In this document: positions 1-8,700 of the stretch, piece by piece
Position numbering within the stretch: position 1 is the stretch's first letter
Layout: each line of letters begins with the position of its first letter
NCBI GenBank assembly: GCA_016290665.1
Contig: JAEEUW010000010.1
Location: 1-38,771, forward strand
Length of the DNA: 38,771 bases
From: Clostridiaceae bacterium
GTDB lineage: Bacteria; Bacillota; Clostridia; Oscillospirales; Acutalibacteraceae
Direction: 5' to 3'
The notes under the pieces: model-generated
The model's database searches: none
Told to the model about the DNA's origin: nothing
Seen by the model: the letters and a program-made list of their open reading frames with translations, nothing else
Translations under genes and position numbers: made by a program

Positions 1-2285
1 CATACGCCGACGCAGACGCCGCAGCCCATGCAGTCGAACGGGGAAACGGCGAGGGTGTATTGATATTTGCCCCTGCCCTTGCCGGCCTTCTTGTCCACCA
101 AAATGGCGTTTTCGGGCGCACCCGCGGCCTCTTCCTCAGTCAGGCAGTAGGGACGGATCGTCGCGTGCGGGCAGACATAGGCGCACTGGTTGCACTGCGC
201 GCAGGTGGCTGCGTTCCATTCGGGAACGAGCACCGCAACGCCGCGCTTTTCATAGGCGGAAGCGCCCTGCTCGAACGTACCGTCGGCGTGGTCGCTGAAC
301 GCGGAAACGGGCAGCGCGTCGCCGTTCATCAGGCCGACCGGCTTCATGATGGAATCGACCATCTTGACAAGCTTGGCAGCGCCTTCGCTCCTGGCCGGGG
401 CGGCGTCGTCGGCTGCGTCGGCCCAGTCGGCGGGCACGTCGATCTTGACATAGGCCGTGGCGCCGGCGTCGATCGCTTTTTCGTTCATTTCAACGATCTC
501 TTTGCCCTTCTTCATGAACTTCTGGGCTTTTTCCTTCATGTAGCCGATGGCTTCCTCTTCGGGAAGGACCTTCGACAGCGAGAAGAACGCGGACTGCAGC
601 ACGGTGTTGGTGCGCTTGCCCAGACCGATCTTCGCGGCGATGTCGATCGCGTTGACGGTATAGAGCTGGATGTTGTTTCTGGCGATGATGCGCTTGGCTT
701 CGCCGTTGAGCTTTTCGGCGAGCTCTTCGGGGCTCCACTGGCAGTTGATCAGGAACACGCCGCCGGGCTTGACGTCGTTGACCATCTTGTAGCCCTTTTC
801 CACATAGGACGGGTTGTGGCAGGCCACGAAGTCCGCTTTGTTGATGTAATAGGGGCTCTTGATCGGGGCGTCGCCGAAGCGCAGGTGCGAAATCGTCACG
901 CCGCCGGTCTTCTTGGAGTCATACTGGAAGTACGCCTGCACGTATTTGTCGGTGTGGTCGCCGATGATCTTGATCGAGTCCTTGTTGGCGCCCACGGTGC
1001 CGTCGCCGCCCAGACCCCAGAATTTGCATTCGATGGTGCCGGGAGCCGCGGTGTTCGGCGATTCCTTTTCTTCCAGCGACAGATGGGTCACGTCGTCGTT
1101 GATGCCGATGGTGAAGTGCTTCTTCATGTCGGCCTTCTTCAGCTCGTCATAGACGGCGAACACGCTCGCGGGCGGGGTGTCCTTGCTGCCCAGACCGTAA
1201 CGGCCGCCGATGATGGCGATGTCGGTGCGGCCGGTCTCTTCCAGCGCGGCAACAACGTCGAGATACAGCGGCTCGCCCAGGGAGCCGGGCTCCTTGGTGC
1301 GGTCGAGCACGGCGATCTTTTTGCAGGTCGCGGGAATCGCGGCGGCCAGATGCTTCGCAGAGAACGGACGGTAGAGGCGAACCTTGACAAGGCCGACCTT
1401 TTCGCCCTTGGCGGTCAGATAGTCGATGACTTCTTCGGCCACGTCGCAGATGGAGCCCATGGCAACGATGACGTGCTCGGCGTCAGGCGCGCCGTAGTAG
1501 TTGAACAGCTGATAGTCGGTGCCGAGCTTGGCGTTGACCTTGCCCATGTATTCTTCCACGATGGCGGGCATCGCGTCGTAATACTTGTTGCAGGCTTCTC
1601 TGTGCTGGAAGAAGATGTCGCCGTTTTCGTGCGAGCCGCGCATGACCGGGCGCTCCGGGTTCAGCGCGCGCTTGCGGAACGCTTCCACGGCGTCCATATC
1701 GCACATTTCCTTGAGGTCTTCATAGTCCCAGACCTGAATCTTCTGCAGCTCGTGGGAGGTGCGGAAGCCGTCGAAGAAGTTGATGAACGGCACGCGGCCC
1801 TTGATGGCGGCCAGGTGCGCCACGGCGCCGAGGTCCATGACCTCCTGCGGATTGGTCTCGGCCAGCATGGCAAAGCCCGTCTGGCGGCAGGCGTAAACGT
1901 CGGAGTGGTCGCCGAAGATGTTCAGCGCGTGAGACGCGACGCAGCGCGCGGACACGTGGAACACCGACGGAAGCAGCTCGCCGGCGATTTTATACATGTT
2001 GGGGATCATCAGCAAAAGACCCTGCGACGCGGTGTAGGTCGTGGTCAGCGCGCCCGCGGCCAGCGAGCCGTGCACCGTACCTGCCGCACCGGCTTCCGAC
2101 TGCATTTCGGAAACCTTGACGGTCGTGCCGAAGATGTTCTTCATGCCCTGCGCCGACCACTGGTCCACATAGTCGGCCATCGGGCTGGACGGGGTAATCG
2201 GGTAAATGCCCGCCACTTCCGTGAACGCATAGGATACGTACGCGGCAGCGTTGTTGCCGTCCATGGTTTTCATTTTTCTTGCCAT
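1..2285 (-). CDS. nifJ: pyruvate:ferredoxin (flavodoxin) oxidoreductase, N-terminal 761 residues, truncated by window edge
   Basis: Oxidative decarboxylation of pyruvate to acetyl-CoA with reduction of ferredoxin, in the cytoplasm; central to anaerobic fermentation. The protein opens MARKMKTMDGNNAAA and carries the substrate-site motif YPITPSSPMADYVDQW near residue 28. A ferredoxin-like domain with CxxCxxCxxxCP (CAQCNQCAYVCP, about residues 692-703) follows. A second cluster begins with CMGCGVC at the window edge. The family is normally about 1170-1180 residues, so the TPP-binding C-terminal part lies to the left of position 1. The start at 2285 is set by AAGGAGG at 2294-2300, eight bases upstream. 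It is a single-gene unit at this end, with its own promoter at 2371-2399. Identity is certain; only the truncation limits the call. Confidence 0.97.
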   Translation of the reverse strand, partial: MARKMKTMDGNNAAAYVSYAFTEVAGIYPITPSSPMADYVDQWSAQGMKNIFGTTVKVSEMQSEAGAAGTVHGSLAAGALTTTYTASQGLLLMIPNMYKIAGELLPSVFHVSARCVASHALNIFGDHSDVYACRQTGFAMLAETNPQEVMDLGAVAHLAAIKGRVPFINFFDGFRTSHELQKIQVWDYEDLKEMCDMDAVEAFRKRALNPERPVMRGSHENGDIFFQHREACNKYYDAMPAIVEEYMGKVNAKLGTDYQLFNYYGAPDAEHVIVAMGSICDVAEEVIDYLTAKGEKVGLVKVRLYRPFSAKHLAAAIPATCKKIAVLDRTKEPGSLGEPLYLDVVAALEETGRTDIAIIGGRYGLGSKDTPPASVFAVYDELKKADMKKHFTIGINDDVTHLSLEEKESPNTAAPGTIECKFWGLGGDGTVGANKDSIKIIGDHTDKYVQAYFQYDSKKTGGVTISHLRFGDAPIKSPYYINKADFVACHNPSYVEKGYKMVNDVKPGGVFLINCQWSPEELAEKLNGEAKRIIARNNIQLYTVNAIDIAAKIGLGKRTNTVLQSAFFSLSKVLPEEEAIGYMKEKAQKFMKKGKEIVEMNEKAIDAGATAYVKIDVPADWADAADDAAPARSEGAAKLVKMVDSIMKPVGLMNGDALPVSAFSDHADGTFEQGASAYEKRGVAVLVPEWNAATCAQCNQCAYVCPHATIRPYCLTEEEAAGAPENAILVDKKAGKGRGKYQYTLAVSPFDCMGCGVCVGV

Positions 2286-2370
2286 TTGGATATCCTCCTT
2301 TATGTGATTGCAAATGTGAAACAAATTGCACGCTGACAACAGGCCGGATTGACCGATTATCAACTTTATT

Positions 2371-2399
2371 ATTGTATCATGAATCAAAAGGGATGTAAA
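2371..2399 (-). promoter_or_regulatory. sigma-A-type promoter of nifJ
   Basis: On the minus strand TTTACA (2394-2399), a 17-base spacer and TACAAT (2371-2376) precede nifJ, giving a leader of roughly 80 bases. No operator-like dyad is evident next to it. Confidence 0.75.
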
Positions 2400-2430
2400 G
2401 GGTTTATGAAAAGAAAATAATAGAAAACGA

Positions 2431-2472
2431 GGGGACAGGGAACAGGGAGCAGGGAACAGGGAGCAGGGAGCA
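2431..2472. repeat. heptamer tandem array, family A (GGGAACA), six units
   Basis: Six consecutive 7-bp units: GGGGACA, GGGAACA, GGGAGCA, GGGAACA, GGGAGCA, GGGAGCA. The units differ only at the fourth and fifth bases. The array is the same family as those at 2613-2647 and 13609-13685 but in opposite orientation to both. It is not coding and lies upstream of the nifJ promoter. Confidence 0.95.
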
Positions 2473-2612
2473 GGTAAAGTGGGCGGAAGGGTTTGGCTGC
2501 CGGCGGACGGCGGCGGCTGTTCACGCGCTGGCGTTCGCTGAAGCTGCACCGTTGTGCCATTTTCCATTCTTCGCGGGCAGTCTTTCGCCTTTTGATACAG
2601 CCTTCCCCGCGT
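2473..2612. other. 140-bp non-coding segment enclosed by two inverted heptamer arrays
   Basis: I see no gene, terminator or convincing promoter here. The segment is moderately GC-rich. Because the flanking arrays are inverted copies, 2431-2647 as a whole could fold back into a long hairpin with this segment as the loop. Confidence 0.5.
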
Positions 2613-2647
2613 CCCTGTCCCCTGTCCCCTGTCCCCTGTTCCCTCTT
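2613..2647. repeat. heptamer tandem array, family A in inverse orientation (CCCTGTC/CCCTGTT)
   Basis: Three CCCTGTC units, one CCCTGTT unit and a degenerate CCCTCTT unit, all in 7-bp register (2613-2647). This is the reverse complement of the array at 2431-2472. The last two bases overlap the -35 element of the following promoter. Confidence 0.93.
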
Positions 2648-2674
2648 GTTTTTTTCGTTTCAACTTGCTATAAT
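2646..2674 (+). promoter_or_regulatory. promoter of the first metallophosphoesterase gene
   Basis: TTGTTT (2646-2651), 17-base spacer, perfect TATAAT (2669-2674). The -35 begins in the last unit of the heptamer array, so changes in the array end would alter promoter strength. Confidence 0.75.
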
Positions 2675-2708
2675 GAAACCGACCATTCAAAACAGGAGGC
2701 GGCAAACC

Positions 2709-3710
2709 ATGGACACCCTGAAAGCCTTACTCAAAAAAGCGGGCCCGTTTTTGACGGCCATCTTTCTCGCGCTGACCACGCTGAGCGTGGGCAACAACCT
2801 GTTCATCAAAAAAGCGCCCGACGTCCGGCTGACGGCGGCGCTGATTTCCGACACGCACGTGGGCGACGCGTTCTATCGCCAGCTCTCGCTGCCGCCGGGC
2901 CTGCGCGACATTTCGCGCCGGGTGAAGCCCGACGTGCTGGTTCTGGCCGGCGACTGCACCGACAACGGCAACGAGGCGAACTGGACGACGCTGCAAACCC
3001 TGTTTCAAAAGAACGCGGACGTTCCGAACACGATCCTTGCGGTGGGCAACCATGACTGCTGGACGAGCTATGACGGCGAAAAGGTCTATGACGAAGCAAA
3101 AGCGAACTTTCTGCAATACGGCGGCGCCATCATGGGCGAAACGCCGGACGACGTCTTTTTCCTGCGCGAGATCGGCGGCTACAGCTTTCTCGTGCTCGGC
3201 TCCGAGGCCGCTTCCACCGACTGCGTCATGACCGACCGCCAGCTGAGCTGGCTGGAAGCAACGCTTGCCGCGGCCGCAGAAAAAGCGGACGGCAAGCCCG
3301 TGTTCGTCATCAACCACCAGCCGATGAACTTCACCCACGCGGTGGGCGCGGACGAAGGCGGCAACGGCTTTGATTCGCAGCAGACGAGCGACCGCCTGCA
3401 GGCGATCCTCGACCGGTGTCCGAACGTGATCTATATCTCCGGCCACCAGCACTATCCGCTGTCGCTTGACGCGGCGGACAACGACGTCGGCTTCGTCACG
3501 GTGGAGCGCGTGGGGCAGCATATCACGAGCGTCAACCTCCCCTGCTACGGCTACGGCACCTTTCTGGAGGGCGGCACCAGCGTCTTCGGCCATGGGCTCG
3601 TGATGTACGTTTTTGACGACCACGTGCAGTTCAAGGGCCGCAACTTCTTCCTTTCCAACTGGTCGCGCGACTTCGACGTGTCGGTGCCGGTGGAATCAGT
3701 CGACAGTTGA
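2709..3710 (+). CDS. secreted/membrane-anchored calcineurin-like metallophosphoesterase (paralogue 1)
   Basis: Predicted metal-dependent phosphoesterase of 333 residues, exported or anchored by a hydrophobic N-terminus (about residues 13-28, preceded by lysines). The family ligands are all visible: SDTH (D48, H50), GDCTDNG (D82), GNHD (N114-D116), NHQP and a late GHQH motif. The frame stays open upstream to 2493, but AGGAGG at 2694-2699 with a 9-base gap places the start at 2709. The stop codon and the last residues (SVDS) are encoded by a heptamer array at 3697-3738. It is paralogous to the genes at 9038 and 15340. The substrate cannot be read from the sequence; phosphodiesters, nucleotides or teichoic-acid-like polymers are possible. 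Confidence 0.9.
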   Translation: MDTLKALLKKAGPFLTAIFLALTTLSVGNNLFIKKAPDVRLTAALISDTHVGDAFYRQLSLPPGLRDISRRVKPDVLVLAGDCTDNGNEANWTTLQTLFQKNADVPNTILAVGNHDCWTSYDGEKVYDEAKANFLQYGGAIMGETPDDVFFLREIGGYSFLVLGSEAASTDCVMTDRQLSWLEATLAAAAEKADGKPVFVINHQPMNFTHAVGADEGGNGFDSQQTSDRLQAILDRCPNVIYISGHQHYPLSLDAADNDVGFVTVERVGQHITSVNLPCYGYGTFLEGGTSVFGHGLVMYVFDDHVQFKGRNFFLSNWSRDFDVSVPVESVDS

Positions 3711-3738
3711 CAGTCGACAGTCGTCAGTCAACAGTTAT
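3697..3738. repeat. heptamer tandem array, family B (CAGTCGA), six units
   Basis: Units CAGTCGA, CAGTTGA, CAGTCGA, CAGTCGT, CAGTCAA, CAGTTAT in strict 7-bp register. The first two units lie inside the metallophosphoesterase reading frame and supply its TGA stop (3708-3710). Confidence 0.93.
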
Positions 3739-3756
3739 GGATGCAACCGAAAAAAG

Positions 3757-3782
3757 AAGCAGGCATCGACGCCTGCTTTTGT
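3757..3782 (+). terminator. rho-independent terminator after metallophosphoesterase 1
   Basis: Stem AAGCAGGC (3757-3764) pairs with GCCTGCTT (3771-3778) around a six-base loop and runs into TTTTGTT. Confidence 0.85.
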
Positions 3783-3864
3783 TATTATGGAGAAATCCGT
3801 CCGATCCTAAACGCAGCTTACTTTGCGGAAGATGCTTTGCCTTTTTTGTCCTTTCCCCCGCGTC

Positions 3865-3892
3865 ACTGCAAACTGCACACTGCAAACTGAAA
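3865..3892. repeat. heptamer tandem array, family C (ACTGCAA), four units
   Basis: ACTGCAA, ACTGCAC, ACTGCAA, ACTGAAA in 7-bp register, ending against the terminator at 3893. The rest of the 3783-3864 space shows no gene or signal that I can support. Confidence 0.88.
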
Positions 3893-3915
3893 AACGCCCC
3901 GCAGGGCGTTTTTTT
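3890..3915 (-). terminator. bidirectional terminator after the acyl carrier protein gene
   Basis: AACGCCC (3893-3899) pairs with GGGCGTT (3904-3910) around CGCA. Runs of five T follow on each strand (A-run at 3890-3894, T-run at 3911-3915). It directly abuts the ACP stop codon. Confidence 0.85.
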
Positions 3916-4150
3916 AATGATTGACTTCCTGATCCAGATAGTGCACAAAGTCGCCCACGGTGAGCAGCTGCGGCAGCATCCGGTCGGGGATCGAGATGTC
4001 GAAGGTTTCTTCCACGATACAGACCAGGTCGAACAGCTCAAACGAGTTCAGACCGAAATCGGAGGTCAGCACGTCGTCCGCCTTGGCCGTGGTGATGCGG
4101 CCGTCGGTGTAATCGCTTAAAATCTCCAGCAGTTTTTTTTGAATGTCCAT
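3914..4150 (-). CDS. acyl carrier protein
   Basis: A 78-residue acidic helical protein that carries acyl groups on a phosphopantetheine arm. The attachment serine lies in DFGLNSFEL (serine at about residue 36), matching the DSL-type motif with N in place of D. The length is normal for the family. It starts 4 bases after the upstream acyltransferase stop, and its ribosome site (AAGGAG) lies in the last codons of that gene, so the two are translationally linked. It may be a dedicated carrier for the acyltransferase rather than the fatty-acid-synthesis AcpP, which normally sits in a fab cluster. That role is inferred from position only. Confidence 0.9.
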   Translation of the reverse strand: MDIQKKLLEILSDYTDGRITTAKADDVLTSDFGLNSFELFDLVCIVEETFDISIPDRMLPQLLTVGDFVHYLDQEVNH

Positions 4151-4154
4151 GCTC

Positions 4155-5471
4155 TTACTCCTTCGATTTTTCTTTCTCTTCCCGGCGTCTGCGCCAGATT
4201 TCGTTATAGATTTCTTCCACGGCGAGCGAAATTTTTGTCACGGAAAAGTCGCTGCATTCGGGGAACACGTACCACGTGTCGTCCAGCGTGTTCAGATCCA
4301 GACAGTCGCGCTTCTTGCCGAAGCGGTAGTGATATTCCACGTGCGCGGCATATTGGCCGGCGGCGGGGATCTCCATTGAAAACGGCTTGCCGTCGTAATC
4401 GCGCACGCCCTGCAGATGGAAACCGCCCATGTCGTGCACCAATGTGCCGTGACCCATGTGGACAAAGCCCTTGGAATTCGGCAGATCGTTGACGTCGACC
4501 CGGCTTTCAAAGCGGTATTCGTTGTTCTGCACTTCTTTTTTGACCTGCTCGCGCTCCCAGAGATACCAGTCGCCGGGGAAGCGGAACTCGGTCTCGCCGC
4601 TGTTGGCCTGCAGCTCGCCGTATTCCGTCAGCGTCCAGCTCTTGCCGCAGTTTTCGCAGTAGATCTTGTCGCCCTTCGAGCGCATCTTGTATTCCGTCAT
4701 GCAGTGCGGGCACTGGTAAAGGACCTTGTTGAGCCCCTCCGCGCGCTTCGGATAGCTGACGCGGATGTGACGCTCGCTCTGCCAGCGCCAGTCGTCGTTC
4801 TGCAGCAGGGTGCGGACCTTTTCGTTGATCTCGTCCACCGAGGCGCTTTCCAGCTGCTCGGGCGTGAAGGCCAGCCGCAGCTCGGCTTCCACAGGCCGCA
4901 CCTGCAGCTTGCGCGCGATGGAATGGTCGCCCCAGAACGGGTCGTAGATGTGGTGGCCGCGGCAAACGAACGTGACCACGGGCACCTTCATGTGCTTGCA
5001 AAGCTGGCCGATCGCGTCGGGAATCACTTCCGTCACGCCGCACAGCGAATAGCGCGCTTCGGCATAGATGCCGAACACCAGCCCGTCCTTGATCGCCTTG
5101 CGGCAGGTCCGCAGCAGGCCGACGTCGGCGGTGTATTTGCGCTTGGGCACGCCGCCGAAGCGACGCAAAAAGAACTCGCGGCCGATATAGTCGTCCACCG
5201 CCGCGGGGAACACGCCCCGGTCGGGATAGATGGCCGACATCATCACGTAAAAATCATAAAAAGCGTTGTGGTTGCAAAGCAGGATATACGGCGGCTTGAC
5301 GCCCTCCATGCCGATCTTTGTGATCTTGCCGTTATGGATCTTGCGGCGGATGGTGGAAAAGCCGTAGATCAGCGGCTGCACAAAGGCGTCCTGCGCCGTG
5401 GCGGGTTTGGTCATGTCGAACTTCTCCGTGGCGGGCGGGCCGCCGCGGGTATAACGTCCGTATCCCATCAT
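4155..5471 (-). CDS. PlsC-like lysophospholipid/glycerolipid acyltransferase with C-terminal zinc ribbon
   Basis: Predicted acyltransferase transferring an acyl chain (from acyl-ACP or acyl-CoA) to a lysolipid-type acceptor at the membrane. The N-terminal half carries the catalytic HxxxxD motif in LLCNHNAFYDFY. Beyond about residue 260 comes a four-cysteine zinc-ribbon motif (CPHC...CENC), then a beta-rich tail with many W, Y and G residues that ordinary PlsC proteins (about 240 residues) lack. The protein is 438 residues from the ATG at 5471. An upstream TTG at 5489 is open, but GGAAGG sits about 10 bases before 5471 and favours the ATG. It is followed by its own ACP gene. The acceptor lipid is unknown. 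Confidence 0.82.
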   Translation of the reverse strand: MMGYGRYTRGGPPATEKFDMTKPATAQDAFVQPLIYGFSTIRRKIHNGKITKIGMEGVKPPYILLCNHNAFYDFYVMMSAIYPDRGVFPAAVDDYIGREFFLRRFGGVPKRKYTADVGLLRTCRKAIKDGLVFGIYAEARYSLCGVTEVIPDAIGQLCKHMKVPVVTFVCRGHHIYDPFWGDHSIARKLQVRPVEAELRLAFTPEQLESASVDEINEKVRTLLQNDDWRWQSERHIRVSYPKRAEGLNKVLYQCPHCMTEYKMRSKGDKIYCENCGKSWTLTEYGELQANSGETEFRFPGDWYLWEREQVKKEVQNNEYRFESRVDVNDLPNSKGFVHMGHGTLVHDMGGFHLQGVRDYDGKPFSMEIPAAGQYAAHVEYHYRFGKKRDCLDLNTLDDTWYVFPECSDFSVTKISLAVEEIYNEIWRRRREEKEKSKE

Positions 5472-5706
5472 ACTGGTAACACCTTCCAAGTGATTTGAAC
5501 TTCCGGTCTATGGCAGGAGAACGCAGAAAACAATCTGCTTCAAGTCATAGTATACCCAATGATAATACAGTTTTTCGCTTTTATTTTTCTATTTCAGAAA
5601 AATAAGAACATTTCCGGTGAACTCTTTGTGAATAAATCTTGTTCATTTTTTGTTGGGGGAAAAACGGCCAAAGAAGGCGCCGAAATCCGCCGCGTTTTTG
5701 TATGCA

Positions 5707-5735
5707 TTGACAAGTCCCGCGGATTGATGTAAACT
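5707..5735 (+). promoter_or_regulatory. promoter of the GH31 gene
   Basis: Perfect TTGACA (5707-5712), 17-base spacer, TAAACT (5730-5735), 20 bases before the start codon. It lies in the 283-bp divergent space shared with the acyltransferase gene. The remainder of that space is AT-rich and holds no clear minus-strand promoter. Confidence 0.7.
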
Positions 5736-5754
5736 ACAAGCATAAGGAAGGGAG

Positions 5755-8700
5755 ATGCGTGTTATGATCAAGATTCTCGCGCTGTTCTGGACCGTGCTGA
5801 CCCTGCTGGTCTTCGCGTTCGGCAAGCCGGGCCCGGCGCCCTATGACCCCGCCGATTACGCCGCCGGACAGCCGCAGTCTGTGACGGAGGGCAGCCTCCG
5901 CGTGGAGCTGCTGCGCGACAGTCTGGTGCGTCTGGAAACAAAAGGCCCGCGCGGGTTTGAAAACCGGCCCTCGTTCACCGTGGAAAAGCGGACCGGCTGG
6001 AACGACGTCGCCTTCACCGAGAAAAGCGAAAACGGCTATCGGCTGATCGAAACCGCGCATTACACGGTCCACGTGCCGCTGGGCGCGCAGTCGGCGGCGG
6101 GCTGCTTCATCACCGACCCGCAGGGGAAGCGCCTTTGGCAGTTTGAAAGCGACACCGACAGCAACGTCTTCCTGCCCTCCGCCTCCGACGCGCTGCAAAG
6201 CTGGTCGTTCACCGACACGCCGCGCGTGATCCCCTCGTCCGACGGCTACAGCGTGGCAAAAAACTTTTATGAAAACAACGGCTGGGATCTCAGGAACGAC
6301 GCGCAGGACGTGTTCGTCTTTTTGCCCGGCGGCAGCTACAAGACCTTCCTGCAGGATTTCACCGACCTGTGCGGCAAGACCGAGCTGCTGCCGCTGAACC
6401 TGTTCGGCTACTGGGATTCGCGCTACTATGAATACAACCAGAAAACCGCCCGGCAGCAGATCCGCGACTACTATGACAAGGGCTATCCGCTGGACGTTCT
6501 GGTGATCGACACCGACTGGCGCATTTCCGCCGGCGGCACGGGCTACAACATCAACCGTCTGTTGTTCCCCGCGTTCGAGCAGTTTGCCCGCGAAACGCAC
6601 AGGCAGGGCGTGTCGCTCGTGTTCAACGACCACCCGGAGCCGACCCGCGGCTGCGAGAATCTGCTGGATAAATACGAGATGTTCTACCGCACGACGAACC
6701 TGCAGAAGATCCTCAAAAAAGGGCTCGACTACTGGTGGTACGACCGCAACTGGTGGACCAGCCTGAAGCCCGTTCACGACGACCTTTCCATCTACACCAC
6801 GGGCATGTACGCCTACCACTGGATCACAAAGGACTATTACGACCGCGCCGCGTGCAAGGGCGAAAGCGCCCGCCGGCCGATCATCATGGCCAACGTGGAC
6901 GGCGTGGGCAACGGCACGCTGGAATACCCGAGCGAACTGGCCGCCCACCGCTACGCGCTGCAGTGGACGGGCGACATCGGCACCGACAACCGGTCGCTGG
7001 CGCAGGAGATCGAAAACATGGTCCTGCTGGGCAACGAACTCGCCCTGCCCTACACCAGCTCCGACCTCGGCGGCCACACGTCCGACGTGACGCCCGAAAT
7101 GTATATCCGCTGGATCCAGTACGGCGCGCTCTCGCCGATCATGCGCGTGCACTGCACCAAGCCCTATTCGCGGATGCCGTGGCTGTTCGGCGAAACCGCC
7201 GAGCGCGTGACGCACACCTACACGGATCTCCGCTACCGGCTGCTGCCGCTCTATTACGCGCTGGCGCACGAAAACTATGAAACCGGTCTGCCGCTGCTGC
7301 GGCGGCTGGACACGGCCTATCCGCAGTATGCGGAAGCCGACCGCAACGACGAATATCTGCTCGGCGACAGTCTGCTGGTGGCCCCGCTGAGCGAAAGCGA
7401 GCCGCTTGCCGAGGATTACAGCTTCACCTGCGGCGGCAAGGAGGGCCTCAAAGGCGAATACTTTGCCAACGACACCTTCTCCGGCGAGCCGGAGGTGGTG
7501 CGCCAGGACAAAACCGTGTATTTCGACTGGGGCTACAGCGCGCCGCAGGGCCTTTCGGTCTCCGATTACTTCTCGGTGCGCTGGACGGGCGAGCTGGCCG
7601 TGGGTGCAAAGCCCGTGCGCCTGACCGCCTATGCCGACGACGGCATCCGCATCTGGCTGGACGGCGAAAAGATCGTTGACGGCTGGGATACCTTCAACAC
7701 CCTGTTCACCACCGATTACATTCCCGCGAACAGCCGCCATTCGATCAAGATCGAATTCCGCGACGGCAACAACCACGCCCACGTGTTCGTGTCGCTGTTC
7801 ACCACCGGCGACGTCTCGCGCGACGTCTTTTTGCCCGACGGCGCGTGGATGGACGTCTGGACGGGCGAAACCTTTGTCGGCCCGAAAACGGTCACCGTCC
7901 GCCACGGGCTTGCGACCTCTCCCCTCTTCGTGCGCATGGGCGGCGTGCTGGTTCTGGCGGACAACATGAAAAACACGAGCGAAAAAGACTGGCGCCGCCT
8001 GACGCTCGACGTTTATCCGGGCGCCGACCGCGGCGGCAAGACCACGCTCTATGAAGACGACGTGACCACCGTCGCCTACAAGGACGGCGCGTTCCGCACC
8101 ACGGAGATCTCCCTTTCCGGCGGCAAGACCCAGACGCTGACGATCGCGCCCGCCGAAGGCCACTTCAAGGGCAGCCGGGCCTTTTCCGACCGCAGCTGGA
8201 CGGTGCGCGTCCACGGCCGCGCCGGCTGGGGCAAGCTGCTTTCCGCAACGCGGAACGGCAAGCCGGCCGCATGGAAAACGGTTGCGCAAGACAAGGACGC
8301 CGACCCGCTGGCCGTCACCGGCGGCGCGCGCGACGGCACGGTGTATGAGCTGACCTTCACCGCGCCGGTCGGCGAGGCGCAGACGCTCGCGTTCACGTTT
8401 GAACAGGCGCCGCGGGACGGCACGAACAAGGACTATGACCGCAGCCGGGCGGAGTTGTCGCTCTCGGTGCGCAGGCTGGAAAAGCAAAGCGCCGCCTTCA
8501 CGATCGATGACGGCTGCCGCGACTTTGCCGTGTTTGCCGCCGACCGCGATTTCACCGCGGTGCGCAAGCGGAACGGCGACGGATCCGTGGGCGAAGCGAC
8601 CGTCGGCGGAGAAAAGAACCTCTTTGACGACAACTATTCCATCGGCTGGACCGGCGGCGACACGCAGAACCGCGGCAGCACGACTTGCGGCCTGGTTTCG

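Noticed and set aside
60-2336. Long plus-strand open frame of about 760 codons opposite nifJ
   Set aside because: It is the antisense of the unmistakable nifJ gene, has no ribosome site, and its protein is a low-complexity mix of R, G, A, V and H typical of GC-rich antisense frames.
2493-2708. N-terminal extension of metallophosphoesterase 1
   Set aside because: It would translate the heptamer array and its spacer, has no ribosome site, and would bury the signal sequence; AGGAGG precedes the ATG at 2709.
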